Shown here piece by piece: positions 18,610 through 27,942 of a stretch of 64,000 nt of DNA (positions are counted from its first letter, which is position 1; each line of letters starts with the position of its first letter). The DNA is from Paraburkholderia aspalathi. Its GTDB lineage: Bacteria > Pseudomonadota > Gammaproteobacteria > Burkholderiales > Burkholderiaceae. A model generated the notes under the pieces. The model worked only from the letters and a program-made list of their open reading frames with translations. It made no database searches and was not told where the DNA came from. The stretch lies in contig NZ_FPBH01000002.1 in the NCBI RefSeq assembly GCF_900116445.1, forward strand, positions 62,001 through 126,000, read 5' to 3'. A program made the translations under genes and the position numbers.

Positions 18610-19425
18610 ATGGAAAGCATGAGAGTCAAGAATGTGAGCGTGGTCTTTCCGGGGCGCAAGGCCGGCCAGACCGTGCACGCGCTCGACAACATCAATCTGA
18701 CGATCAACTCGGGCGACTTCGTCGTCGCGCTCGGTGCATCGGGTTGCGGCAAGACAACCCTGCTCTCGCTCATGGCGGGCTTCATCGCGCCGACCAGCGG
18801 CGAGTTGCTGCTCGGCGGTTCGCCGATCGCCGGACCGGGTGCCGACCGTGGCGTCGTGTTCCAGAAGCATGCCCTGTTGCCGTGGCTCAACGTGATCGAC
18901 AACGCCGAGTTCGGCTTGAAGCTTCAGGGCGTGCCGAAAGCGCAGCGGCGCGACATCGCCGCGCGCAATCTCGCGCTGGTCGGCTTGCAGGACTTTCACA
19001 AGCACATGATCTATCAGCTTTCCGGCGGGATGCAGCAGCGTGTGGGCATCGCCCGCGCGCTGACCTGCGACCCCGCCATGCTGCTGATGGACGAGCCGAT
19101 GGCCGCGCTCGACGCGCTGACCCGCGAAACCATCCAGGAGCTGCTGCTCGACGTCTGGACGAAAACCAGCAAGATGTTCTTCTTCATCACGCACAGCGTG
19201 GAGGAAGCGCTCTTTCTGGCCAGCCACCTGATCGTGATGTCGCCGCGCCCTGGGCGCATCACGCATACCTACGAACTGGATTTCAATCGACGCTTCCTGG
19301 AGACGCGCGACGCGCGCGCCATCAAGTCGAGCCCCGATTTCATAGAAATGCGCGAACGCGTGCTCAGCATCATTTACGGCGACGAGAAAATGCACGCCGC
19401 CGAAGCCGAGGTGACACATGTTTAG
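18610..19425 (+). CDS. tauB: Taurine ABC transporter, ATPase
   Basis: A 271-residue ABC ATPase. Walker [10 protein letters not shown] (about 45-53), the signature [15 protein letters not shown], Walker B MLLMDEP and the switch histidine in [11 protein letters not shown] are all intact. AGGAGGCAAC precedes the ATG. It overlaps tauC by 8 bases, indicating coupled translation. It powers uptake with TauA and TauC at the inner membrane. Confidence 0.92.
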   Translation: MESMRVKNVSVVFPGRKAGQTVHALDNINLTINSGDFVVALGASGCGKTTLLSLMAGFIAPTSGELLLGGSPIAGPGADRGVVFQKHALLPWLNVIDNAEFGLKLQGVPKAQRRDIAARNLALVGLQDFHKHMIYQLSGGMQQRVGIARALTCDPAMLLMDEPMAALDALTRETIQELLLDVWTKTSKMFFFITHSVEEALFLASHLIVMSPRPGRITHTYELDFNRRFLETRDARAIKSSPDFIEMRERVLSIIYGDEKMHAAEAEVTHV

Positions 19426-20338
19426 TTCAAAACGGGCTCATGCACTGGCGCACGGCCAGCAAGCCTCGCTCGGATCCGACACGCCGATGGAGCCTCCACG
19501 CACACCCGGTCGACGTCCACGACTGCTCGCCAAGAAACCCGCGCGGCCAGGCGACACCTTCGGCGTGCCCGGCCAGGGCAGCAGCGTTGTCACGAGCCTC
19601 ATCACGGTCTCTCTGTTCATCGGGCTGTGGTTTGTCGCGACTAACCTGCATTGGATCAAGCCGCTCTTTCTGCCGTCGCCGCAAGCGGTGTACGCCAAGT
19701 TCATCTACGTCGCGACAGAAGGCTTCGCCAACTCCACGCTCGCGCAACATACCGGCATCAGCTTGCTGCGCGTGTTCGGCGCCTTCGCGCTAGCCTGCGT
19801 GACCGCGATTCCCATCGGCGTGATGATGGGCGTCTCACGCTTTGCACGCGGCATCTTCGATCCGCCTATCGAGTTCTATCGGCCGCTGCCGCCGCTCGCC
19901 TATTTGCCGCTCATCATCATCTGGTTCGGCATCGGCGAATTCTCCAAGGTCTTTCTCATCTATCTGGCCATCTTCGCGCCGCTCGCAATTGCCGCGCGAT
20001 CAGGCGTACGGTCCGTGTCGATCGAGCAGATTCATGCGGCCTATTCGATGGGCGCCTCGCGCACACAGGTGGTGTTGTATGTGATTCTGAAATCCGCGTT
20101 GCCGGAGATTTTCACAGGTATGCGGATCGGCATCGGTGTCGGCTGGACGACGCTCGTCGCCGCGGAAATGGTGGCGTCGACCAGCGGTCTCGGCTTCATG
20201 GTGCTCAACGCCGCGGAGTTTCTCGCCAGCGACGTGGTGATCATGGGCATCATCGTCATCGGCTTCTTTGCTCTGTGCTTTGACCTGTTGATGCGCCACC
20301 TCGAACGCGTGCTGGTGCCGTGGAAAGGCCGGGTGTGA
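19418..20338 (+). CDS. tauC: Taurine ABC transporter, permease
   Basis: A 306-residue inner-membrane permease with about six membrane segments from residue 60 onward, after a 60-residue Arg/Pro-rich cytoplasmic start that is long for the family. The coupling loop [20 protein letters not shown] is the EAA motif that docks on TauB. Overlap with tauB supports one operon. Confidence 0.92.
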   Translation: MFSSKRAHALAHGQQASLGSDTPMEPPRTPGRRPRLLAKKPARPGDTFGVPGQGSSVVTSLITVSLFIGLWFVATNLHWIKPLFLPSPQAVYAKFIYVATEGFANSTLAQHTGISLLRVFGAFALACVTAIPIGVMMGVSRFARGIFDPPIEFYRPLPPLAYLPLIIIWFGIGEFSKVFLIYLAIFAPLAIAARSGVRSVSIEQIHAAYSMGASRTQVVLYVILKSALPEIFTGMRIGIGVGWTTLVAAEMVASTSGLGFMVLNAAEFLASDVVIMGIIVIGFFALCFDLLMRHLERVLVPWKGRV

Positions 20339-20353
20339 TGGTAGAAGACCGGC

Positions 20354-20386
20354 GTGGACTCAGCGATTGGCGGCGGCTGGCACTAC
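20354..20386 (+). promoter_or_regulatory. Candidate TauR two-box site upstream of the aldehyde dehydrogenase gene
   Basis: GTGGACTCAG (20354-20363) and CTGGCACTAC (20377-20386) repeat the spacing (23 bases) and most bases of the site at 17361-17393; the four bases CGAT after the first box are also kept. It starts 16 bases past tauC and 57 bases before the next start codon. Confidence 0.65.
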
Positions 20387-20442
20387 TCCGATGACGGTGC
20401 CCTCCGCAATACTTCAGCTGTCTGTTATCGCTGGAGCGCAGT

Positions 20443-21900
20443 ATGAATTCGATCGCGAAAGTCTGGCCGTCGCCGCAGGTTCGTCATGAAGCGCTGCGCA
20501 TCGGCGGAGAAGCAATCCGGCGCGCGGAGATCATCGATGTTTTTAACCCCTACAACGGTGAACTGGTCGGCACGGTGCCCAAGGCGACGGTGGCCGACGT
20601 ACGGCGCGCCTTTGCCTGGGCACACCAATATCGGGCGCGGCTGACGCGCTACGAGCGCTCACAGATCCTGCTGCGCGCAGCGGATAGGGTCCGCCGGCGT
20701 ACTGAAGAAATCGCCGATCTGATCACCGCTGAGTCCGGCCTGTGCAAGAAAGACTCCGTGTACGAAGCAGGCCGCGTGGCCGACGTGATGACGTTCGGCG
20801 CCAATGAGGCGCTCAAAGACGACGGCCAGGTGTTTTCCTGCGATCTCACGCCACACGGCAAGAAGCGCCGCGTCTACACCCAGCGCGATCCCCTGCTCGG
20901 CGTCATTTCCGCGATCACCCCGTTTAACCATCCGATGAATCAGGTTGCGCACAAAATCGTGCCCTCCATCGCGACCAACAATCGCATCGTCGTTAAACCC
21001 TCCGAGAAGGTGCCGCTGTCCACGTACCTGCTAGCGGATATCTTTTACGCGGCCGGTCTGCCGCAAGAAATGCTGCAGGTCATCACCGGCGACCCGAAAG
21101 ACATTGCCGACGAACTGATCACGAACGAGCACGTCGATCTGATCACCTTCACGGGCGGCGTGCAGATCGGTAAATACATCGCCGGCAAGATGGGCTATCG
21201 ACGCGCGGTGCTCGAACTCGGCGGCAACGATCCGATCATTGTGATGGAAGACGCCGACCTGGAAGAAGCCAGCACGCTCGCCGTCTCAGGCTCCTACAAG
21301 AACTCCGGCCAGCGTTGTACCGCGGTCAAGCGCATTCTGGTGCACGAGGCGGTGGCCGACCGTTTCGTCGAACTGCTGGTGGAAAAGACCCGCGCCATAC
21401 GTTATGGAGACCCTACCGATCCGGCGAACGACATGGGCGCCGTCATCGACGAAGCCGCAGCGAAATTCTTCGAAGCTCAGGTGAACGATGCGATCAGCCG
21501 CGGCGCGAAGCTTCTGGTGGGCAATCGCCGCGAAGGCGCGCTGTATTCGCCCACCGTGGTCGATCACGTCACCCCTGACATGCCGCTCGTCAAATACGAA
21601 ACCTTCGGACCCGTGTCGCCAGTGATCCGCTTTCGCGATATCGACGACGCGATCCGGATTTCCAATTCGACCGACTACGGGCTCTCGTCTTCGGTTTGCA
21701 CGAATCGCCTCGATTACATCACGCGCTTTATCGCCGAGCTGCAGGTGGGCAGCGTGAACGTGCGCGAAGTGCCCGGCTACCGGCTCGAGTTGACGCCATT
21801 TGGCGGCATCAAGGATTCGGGTCTTGGCTACAAGGAAGGCGTCCAGGAAGCGATGAAAAGCTTCACCAACGTGAAGACCTATTCGCTGCCGTGGGATTGA
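20443..21900 (+). CDS. NAD(P)-dependent aldehyde dehydrogenase (phosphono-/sulfoacetaldehyde dehydrogenase type)
   Basis: A 485-residue ALDH with Glu258 (LELGGND) and catalytic Cys292 (NSGQRCTAVK). The overall sequence resembles phosphonoacetaldehyde dehydrogenases; sulfoacetaldehyde dehydrogenase SafD is the sulfonate counterpart. It lies between tauABC and xsc with its own candidate TauR site, so it probably acts on sulfoacetaldehyde, giving sulfoacetate. Combined with the sauST genes that run the reverse direction, the cell could interconvert the two; this is inference from context. Confidence 0.8.
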   Translation: MNSIAKVWPSPQVRHEALRIGGEAIRRAEIIDVFNPYNGELVGTVPKATVADVRRAFAWAHQYRARLTRYERSQILLRAADRVRRRTEEIADLITAESGLCKKDSVYEAGRVADVMTFGANEALKDDGQVFSCDLTPHGKKRRVYTQRDPLLGVISAITPFNHPMNQVAHKIVPSIATNNRIVVKPSEKVPLSTYLLADIFYAAGLPQEMLQVITGDPKDIADELITNEHVDLITFTGGVQIGKYIAGKMGYRRAVLELGGNDPIIVMEDADLEEASTLAVSGSYKNSGQRCTAVKRILVHEAVADRFVELLVEKTRAIRYGDPTDPANDMGAVIDEAAAKFFEAQVNDAISRGAKLLVGNRREGALYSPTVVDHVTPDMPLVKYETFGPVSPVIRFRDIDDAIRISNSTDYGLSSSVCTNRLDYITRFIAELQVGSVNVREVPGYRLELTPFGGIKDSGLGYKEGVQEAMKSFTNVKTYSLPWD

Positions 21901-22021
21901 GCCGCCCACGCATTCCGCCCTGCATCACATTCTTCAATTTTCGAGACAACTTGTACCGTTTATTTCTCATCACCTATTGACCATCATAGGTGCATGCTCT
22001 ACATTTTAGATAAGCACTTTT

Positions 22022-22038
22022 CGGAACAAATTGTTTCG
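22022..22038. promoter_or_regulatory. Imperfect palindrome upstream of xsc
   Basis: CGGAACAA-A-TTGTTTCG has 8-bp arms with one mismatch and lies 28 bases before the xsc ATG. It matches the reverse complement of the site at 27943-27959 in 14 of 17 positions. The length and symmetry fit an IclR- or GntR-type operator; the protein is unknown. Confidence 0.5.
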
Positions 22039-22066
22039 GTTTCATTAAACATCGGAGACAACCCTC

Positions 22067-23869
22067 ATGAGCGATCACACCCCCGTTAGCGGCCCGCAGG
22101 CCATGACCCCGTCAGAAGCTTTTGTCGAAACCCTGGCCGCAAACGGCGTGACCGACATGTTCGGCATCATGGGTTCGGCCTTCATGGACGCCATGGACAT
22201 CTTCGCGCCCGCCGGCATCCGCCTCATTCCCGTGGTGCACGAGCAAGGCGCCGGTCACATGGCCGACGGCTATGCCCGTGTGTCAGGCCGCCATGGCGTG
22301 GTGATCGGCCAGAATGGCCCGGGTATCAGCAATTGCGTGACAGCTATCGCCGCGGCCTATTGGGCGCACAGCCCCGTGGTCATGATCACGCCCGAGGCGG
22401 GCACCATGGGCATCGGCCTGGGCGGCTTCCAGGAAGCGAAGCAACTCCCCATGTTCCAGGAATTCACCAAGTATCAGGGCCACGTCACCCATCCCGCGCG
22501 CATGGCTGAATTCACCGGCCGCTGCTTCGATCGCGCGCTGGCCGAGATGGGCCCGACCCAGCTCAACATTCCGCGCGATTATTTCTACGGCCAGATCAAG
22601 GCCGAGATTCCGCAACCGCAGCGTCTCGACCGCGGCCCCGGCGGCGATCAGCGCCTGAACGAAGCGGCTGAACTGCTCGCCCAGGCCAAGTTCCCCGTCA
22701 TCATCTCCGGCGGCGGCGTGGTCATGGCCGATGCGATCGAGGAATGCAAGGCGCTCGCCGAGCGTCTGGGTGCGCCGGTCGTCAACAGCTACCTGCACAA
22801 CGACTCTTTCCCCGCCGACCACCCGCTGTGGTGCGGCCCGCTCGGCTATCAAGGCTCCAAGGCCGCGATGAAACTGATCCAGCGTGCCGACGTGGTGATC
22901 GCGCTCGGTTCGCGTCTGGGACCGTTCGGCACGCTGCCGCAACACGGCATGGACTACTGGCCGCAGAACGCCAAGATCATCCAGATCGATGCCGACCACA
23001 AGATGCTTGGCCTTGTGAAGAAGATCTCCGTCGGCATCTGCGGCGACGCCAAGGCCGCAGCGGTTGCACTGGCGCAGCGCCTCGAAGGCCGCACGCTCGT
23101 CTGCGACGCCTCGCGTGAAGAACGCGCCGGCGAGATCGCCGCGGAGAAGGCGGCATGGGAGAAGGAGCTCGACGGCTGGACCCACGAGCGCGACCCCTAC
23201 AGCATGGACATGATCGAGGAGCAGAAAGACGAGCGCACGCCCGGCGGCGGCAACTATCTGCACCCGCGCCAGGTTTTGCGCGAGCTCGAAAAGGCCATGC
23301 CGGACGACGTGATGGTCTCCACCGACATCGGCAACATCAACTCGGTGGCCAACAGCTACCTGCGCTTCAAAAAGCCGCGCAGCTTCTTCGCCGCGATGAG
23401 CTGGGGCAATTGCGGCTACGCGTTCCCCACCATCATCGGCGCCAAGGTTGCGGCGCCGCATCGCCCCGCTGTCTCTTACGCCGGTGACGGCGCGTGGGGC
23501 ATGAGTCTGATGGAAACCATGACCTGCGTGCGCCACAACATTCCGGTCACCGCGGTGGTCTTCCACAACCGGCAATGGGGCGCCGAGAAGAAGAACCAGG
23601 TCGACTTTTACAACCGCCGCTTCGTCGCCGGTGAACTCGACAACCAGAGCTTCGCGGGCATTGCTCGTGCGATGGGCGCCGAGGGTGTGACGGTGGACCG
23701 GCTCGAGGACGTCGGCCCGGCGCTCAAGCGTGCGATCGATGCGCAGATGAACCACGGCAAGACCACCATCATCGAGATCATGTGCACCCGCGAACTCGGC
23801 GATCCGTTCCGCCGCGATGCGCTGGCCAAGCCGGTGCGCCTGCTCGACAAGTACAAGGACTATGTCTGA
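22067..23869 (+). CDS. xsc: Sulfoacetaldehyde acetyltransferase
   Basis: A 600-residue thiamine-diphosphate enzyme that converts sulfoacetaldehyde and phosphate to acetyl phosphate and sulfite. Glu59 (VVHEQGAGHMADGYAR) is the cofactor-activating glutamate; the ThDP/Mg motif starts GDGAWGM at about 472 and ends in the HNRQWG segment near 505. Length and the FGIMGSAFMD start are those of Xsc rather than acetolactate synthase. It is the meeting point of the taurine and sulfoacetate branches. Its promoter has a palindrome at 22022. No sulfite oxidase or exporter is seen in the window, so sulfite disposal must lie elsewhere. Confidence 0.95.
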   Translation: MSDHTPVSGPQAMTPSEAFVETLAANGVTDMFGIMGSAFMDAMDIFAPAGIRLIPVVHEQGAGHMADGYARVSGRHGVVIGQNGPGISNCVTAIAAAYWAHSPVVMITPEAGTMGIGLGGFQEAKQLPMFQEFTKYQGHVTHPARMAEFTGRCFDRALAEMGPTQLNIPRDYFYGQIKAEIPQPQRLDRGPGGDQRLNEAAELLAQAKFPVIISGGGVVMADAIEECKALAERLGAPVVNSYLHNDSFPADHPLWCGPLGYQGSKAAMKLIQRADVVIALGSRLGPFGTLPQHGMDYWPQNAKIIQIDADHKMLGLVKKISVGICGDAKAAAVALAQRLEGRTLVCDASREERAGEIAAEKAAWEKELDGWTHERDPYSMDMIEEQKDERTPGGGNYLHPRQVLRELEKAMPDDVMVSTDIGNINSVANSYLRFKKPRSFFAAMSWGNCGYAFPTIIGAKVAAPHRPAVSYAGDGAWGMSLMETMTCVRHNIPVTAVVFHNRQWGAEKKNQVDFYNRRFVAGELDNQSFAGIARAMGAEGVTVDRLEDVGPALKRAIDAQMNHGKTTIIEIMCTRELGDPFRRDALAKPVRLLDKYKDYV

Positions 23870-23889
23870 TCTTTCCGTTGTCTGATGGT

Positions 23890-23958
23890 CCGGGCGCGGG
23901 GAGCACATCACCTCGCGCCCGGCGGGCCGGAAACGGGATATCCCCTGCCGTTTCCGGC
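23890..23958 (+). terminator. Two tandem hairpins between xsc and pta
   Basis: CCGGGCGCG/CGCGCCCGG (23890-23898 and 23914-23922) and GCCGGAAACGG/CCGTTTCCGGC (23926-23936 and 23948-23958) are perfect stems of 9 and 11 bp set end to end. The second is followed by TTCTTTG, a weak T-run. They could terminate part of the xsc message or protect its 3' end; pta follows 124 bases later. Confidence 0.55.
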
Positions 23959-24082
23959 TTCTTTGTCTCAGGCCTGATTTCTGCCCGCTTTGTTTTCGGC
24001 CGCATTCGTTGGCTGCCTGTTGCGTCTCCCGCCGCCTTCATTTGCTGCGCCGTCTTTTCAACCATGACTGCCGCCCAGTGCC

Positions 24083-25120
24083 ATGAAAGCCATCAACCGC
24101 ATCATCGAACGCGCCCGCTCCTCGCCGAGACGCATCGTGCTCTGCGAAGCGGAAGATCCTCGCATACTGGAGGCCGCGCGCCGCGCCACGCGTGAAGGCA
24201 TCGCCCGCATCGTGTTGGTGGGCCCGAGTGCGCGCATCCGCGCGGCCGCTGCCGAGCAGAACATCGAACTGTCCGGCATGGAACTGGTGGATCCAGCGAC
24301 CTCGCCGCTCGCGCCCTCGTTTGCCGAAGCGCTCTTCACACTACGCAGCAAGAAAGGCATGACGCCGGACGAAGCCAGGCAGGAGATCCTCAATCCCCTC
24401 TGCTTCGCCAACCTGATGGTCCGGCTCGGTCACGCCGACGGCTCGGTGGCCGGCTCCGTGCACACCACCGCCGACGTGGTCCGCACGGCGATCCAGATCA
24501 TCGGCCTTCATCCGTCCTTCAAGCTCGTATCGAGTTTCTTTCTGATGATGCTGTGCGAGCCCTTCCACACGCTCAAAGGCGGCTTGATCTTCTCCGACTG
24601 CGGACTGGTGGTGGACCCGGACGCCGGCGAACTGGCCCAGATCGCGATGGCGGCTGCCGACAGCGCGCAAAGCCTGCTGATGGAGGAGCCGCGCGTGGCC
24701 ATGCTGTCGTTTTCGACCAGCGGCAGCGCCCGGCACGCTGCAGTCGACAAGGTCGTGGAAGCAACGCGACAGGTGAGGGAACAGCGCCCGCATCTGGCGA
24801 TCGACGGCGACGTGCAACTGGACGCGGCACTCGTCTCCGAGATCGCCATGCGCAAGATCGAGCATTCGCAGGTTCAAGGGCACGCTAACGTGCTGATTTT
24901 CCCGAGTCTCGAGGCCGGCAATATCGGCTACAAGCTGGCTGAGCGGATCGGCGATGCGAAGGCAATCGGCCCCTTGCTGCAAGGCTTGAAAAAGCCGGCC
25001 AACGATCTTTCGCGCGGCTGCAGCGCCGACGATATCTACTACGTGATTGCGGTGACTGCCGTGCAGGCGCAAACGGCAGAAGCACCCCAGGACGCACACA
25101 CTACGCCGCTCGCGTCGTGA
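24083..25120 (+). CDS. pta: Phosphate acetyltransferase
   Basis: A 345-residue Pta of the short form without the N-terminal P-loop domain, as typically found next to xsc. It moves the acetyl group from phosphate to CoA, completing C2-sulfonate dissimilation to acetyl-CoA. Motifs seen are GSVAGSVHTTADVVRTA, FSTSGSARH and IFPSLEAGNIGYK. The ATG at 24083 is the first in frame. It is convergent with the CobT-like gene. Confidence 0.92.
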   Translation: MKAINRIIERARSSPRRIVLCEAEDPRILEAARRATREGIARIVLVGPSARIRAAAAEQNIELSGMELVDPATSPLAPSFAEALFTLRSKKGMTPDEARQEILNPLCFANLMVRLGHADGSVAGSVHTTADVVRTAIQIIGLHPSFKLVSSFFLMMLCEPFHTLKGGLIFSDCGLVVDPDAGELAQIAMAAADSAQSLLMEEPRVAMLSFSTSGSARHAAVDKVVEATRQVREQRPHLAIDGDVQLDAALVSEIAMRKIEHSQVQGHANVLIFPSLEAGNIGYKLAERIGDAKAIGPLLQGLKKPANDLSRGCSADDIYYVIAVTAVQAQTAEAPQDAHTTPLAS

Positions 25121-25151
25121 CCCACTCGGAGTCAGGCCGCGGCGGGAGCGG

Positions 25152-26894
25152 TCACCGCCTGCCGCCCTGCCCGCGTGCGCCGATCCAACCCACAATCCCT
25201 GCCAACAGTTTCATGTCGGGCGGCGCGGAAAGATCCACCGCGAGACAGCGACGGTAATACGGACTGAGATCCAGTCCCACACCCAGGCCCAGCACCTCCA
25301 CATCGCGCGAGGCCTCATGGCGTGCCACGACGGCCTTGAGATGGTTGTCGAGATAGAAGGCGTCGTTGGCCTGGCCCGTCGCGCTATCCATCGGACTGCC
25401 ATCCGAGATCACGATCAGAATCCGCCGCGCCTCAGGACGGGCGACGAGACGCGTGCAAGCCCAGTCGACCGCTTCGCCATCCACGCCCTCGCGAAACAGG
25501 TCCGCCTTGAAGAGCGCGGCAATGTCGGCGCGGGCGCGTCGCCAGCTCTGATCGGCGTTCTTGAACACCAGATGCGACAGTTCATTGAGCCGGCCCGGAT
25601 GAGACGGCCGGCCCTGCGCCAGCCAGTCGAGCCGGGCGCGGCCGCCATTCCAGGCGCCGGTGGTAAAACCCAGCACCTCGGTGGTCACGCCGGCCTGGTC
25701 GAGCGCGCGCGTGAGGATGTCCACCATGATCGCCACCGGCTCGATATGCGCTTTCATCGAGCCCGAGCAATCGATCAGGAAACCGACTACGCAGTCGGCC
25801 ACGAGCGTGTTTCGTTCCAGCCGGAACAGACGCCGCTCAGCGGGAGAACTAACCAGTTGGGCGAGACGCCGTCCGTCGATACGGCCATGCTCTTCACCGA
25901 ACGACCAGCCATCGCGTTGCGGAATCGCCAGCGCCGCCTTCAACGCGTGCGCAAGCCGCGCCACGTTGATGCCCCGGGCAGCGACGCGTTCGTCGAGCCG
26001 CTCGCGAAACTCGCCAAGCAAAGCTTTACGGACCAGCGTGCCTGGCGAAATCTCGCGGTCGTAGCGCGCGGTATAGGCCCGATAACCCTGCTCGGAGGCC
26101 TCGAGCACGCGGCTTCTGCCGGTGAGCGCAACGGCCATGTCCTTGTACTCGTCGTCCTCGACGTCGAACCAGAGCGAGAACGCTGTGCGCGGGGCTTTCT
26201 CGTCGCTCTCCTGCGGATCATCTTGCGCATCGTCCAGCGCCTCGGCGCTCGCGCTTCGGATCATGTCACCCACCAGCCTCGCCAGTTCGAGCGCATGGAC
26301 AGCGAACGCGCCCTGCTCCTGTCGATGCCTGCGCAAACCCGCCAGCGAGACGCCCACTACCGGAACGATCGCCGCGCGCGTGGCTTCGATCAGGCCTTCG
26401 GTCTGTTCGAGCACAGGCCAGCCCGTCAGGCGCGACCACGCAATCTGCGCGACGGTGTACAGGAGGATGCCGAGGTGGTCTTCGGCGAGCCCGGAGCGGT
26501 AGAAGGCCAGCGACCAGGCCTCGAAACGATCGCGCAGATTCTGCACCAGACCCGGCATGCCAGGCGGCGTCTGTGTCTCGCACCGTAGTTGCTCGAGCAG
26601 TTCGAATACCAGTCGCTCGACACGGTCCGTCGGGCATAGCCGGCTGTGCAGCGCCGCGTCGGAGTGCATGAGTCGCAAGGCAGCGCCATCGGCGGCGCCA
26701 CGCAGGGATGCGAAATCGTCCTGCTGCGGATCGGTGCGCAGATGCGGCGCGTGCAAGGGCAAAGGCCGCAGGTCGCGGCACAAACGGCCTTCGCGGTAAT
26801 GCAACGTGGCGTCGCCTGTGAGCGCACGCACGGTCGCGGCGCACAGGGCTTCGCGTTGCTCCGCGCGCAACGTCGCTTGCCTGTCAGACGTCAT
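25152..26894 (-). CDS. CobT-like VWA-domain protein
   Basis: A 580-residue protein related to the CobT subunit of aerobic cobaltochelatase. The C-terminal half is a von Willebrand A domain with an intact MIDAS (DCSGSM, about residue 378) and a later SDGSPMD segment; a short acidic stretch (DDAQDDPQESDE) lies near 225. Its ATG overlaps the stop of the CobS-like gene (TGATG), so the two are co-translated. Such AAA+/VWA pairs drive metal insertion or enzyme remodelling. No CobN or other cobalamin gene is present, so the target here is open and may be linked to the sulfonate genes. Confidence 0.8.
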   Translation of the reverse strand: MTSDRQATLRAEQREALCAATVRALTGDATLHYREGRLCRDLRPLPLHAPHLRTDPQQDDFASLRGAADGAALRLMHSDAALHSRLCPTDRVERLVFELLEQLRCETQTPPGMPGLVQNLRDRFEAWSLAFYRSGLAEDHLGILLYTVAQIAWSRLTGWPVLEQTEGLIEATRAAIVPVVGVSLAGLRRHRQEQGAFAVHALELARLVGDMIRSASAEALDDAQDDPQESDEKAPRTAFSLWFDVEDDEYKDMAVALTGRSRVLEASEQGYRAYTARYDREISPGTLVRKALLGEFRERLDERVAARGINVARLAHALKAALAIPQRDGWSFGEEHGRIDGRRLAQLVSSPAERRLFRLERNTLVADCVVGFLIDCSGSMKAHIEPVAIMVDILTRALDQAGVTTEVLGFTTGAWNGGRARLDWLAQGRPSHPGRLNELSHLVFKNADQSWRRARADIAALFKADLFREGVDGEAVDWACTRLVARPEARRILIVISDGSPMDSATGQANDAFYLDNHLKAVVARHEASRDVEVLGLGVGLDLSPYYRRCLAVDLSAPPDMKLLAGIVGWIGARGQGGRR

Positions 26895-27883
26895 CAGCGG
26901 ATGCCCGCTGCGTGGTCTTCAACCTTGGCCGCGGCCTCGAGTTCAATACCGAAGCAGCGCTGGAAATACTCGGCCACGATCGAGCGCTCTGCTTCATCGC
27001 ACTTGTTCAGGAAGGTCAGGCGAAACGCCATCGCGGGATCATGGAAAATCTGGCAGTTCTCCGCCCAGTTGATCACCGTGCGCGGCGACATCAGCGTCGA
27101 CAGGTCACCGCTCGCGAAGCCCTTGCGGGTGAGTTCCGCCACGCTCACCATCGACTCGATCAGCGCACGTCCCGCCTCGTCAGCCAGTTCCGGTACCCGT
27201 GCAAGCACGATGCCGGCCTCTTCCTCGCGCGGCAGATAGTTGAGCGTGGCCACCACGTTCCAGCGATCCACCTGCGCGTGATTCAGCACCTGCGTGCCGT
27301 GATACAACCCGTTCAGATTACCCAGCCCCACCGTATTGGTGGTGGCGAACATGCGGAAATACGGATGCGGATGAATCACGCGATTCTGGTCGAGCAGCGT
27401 GAACTTGCCGTCGCGCTCGAGAATGCGCTGGATCACGAACATCACGTCCGGGCGCCCCGCATCGTATTCGTCGAAGATCAGGGCAACCGGGCGCTGCAAG
27501 GCCCATGGCACGATCCCCTCCTGAAACTCGGTGACCTGCAGATCGTCGCGCACCACGATCGCGTCTTTACCGACCAGATCGAGGCGGCTGATATGGCCAT
27601 CGAGATTGACACGCACGCACGGCCAGTTGAGACGAGCCGCAACCTGTTCGACGTGCGTCGACTTCCCGGTACCGTGCAAGCCCTGCACCATCACCCGGCG
27701 ATCGCGGCTGAAGCCGGCCAGAATCGCCAGCGTCACTTCCGGATTGAAGCGGTAGACCTCGTCGATCTCCGGCACATGGTCGTCGCGCTCGCTGAAAGCC
27801 GGCACCATCAGGCTGGAATCGATGCCGAAAACGGTTCGTACCGCGACCATTCTGTCGGGTTTGGCAGTCACGAAATCAGTCAC
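26894..27883 (-). CDS. CobS-like AAA+ ATPase
   Basis: A 329-residue AAA+ protein of the CobS/MoxR group. Walker A GLHGTGKS (68-75), Walker B ALIFDEYD (134-141) and the sensor-1 segment FATTNT are intact. It heads the two-gene unit with the CobT-like partner. The promoter region holds a 17-bp palindrome shared with xsc, suggesting joint control with taurine/sulfoacetate breakdown. Cobalt chelation is the family's classical role, but the missing CobN argues against it here. Confidence 0.85.
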   Translation of the reverse strand: MTDFVTAKPDRMVAVRTVFGIDSSLMVPAFSERDDHVPEIDEVYRFNPEVTLAILAGFSRDRRVMVQGLHGTGKSTHVEQVAARLNWPCVRVNLDGHISRLDLVGKDAIVVRDDLQVTEFQEGIVPWALQRPVALIFDEYDAGRPDVMFVIQRILERDGKFTLLDQNRVIHPHPYFRMFATTNTVGLGNLNGLYHGTQVLNHAQVDRWNVVATLNYLPREEEAGIVLARVPELADEAGRALIESMVSVAELTRKGFASGDLSTLMSPRTVINWAENCQIFHDPAMAFRLTFLNKCDEAERSIVAEYFQRCFGIELEAAAKVEDHAAGIR

Positions 27884-27942
27884 TTCATTCTCCTCCCCGC
27901 TGCGGGGATGTTTGCTCGGCGCCGCCGGATCATGTTAATTTT

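Noticed and set aside
22283..23911. A 542-codon open frame on the minus strand opposite xsc
   Set aside because: Its product is His/Arg/Asp-rich and low in motif content, as expected for an antisense shadow of a GC-rich gene; xsc on the other strand is unmistakable.
25152..27883. Cobalamin biosynthesis role for the CobS/CobT-like pair
   Set aside because: No cobN or other cob gene is in the window, and the promoter motif points to the sulfonate genes instead.
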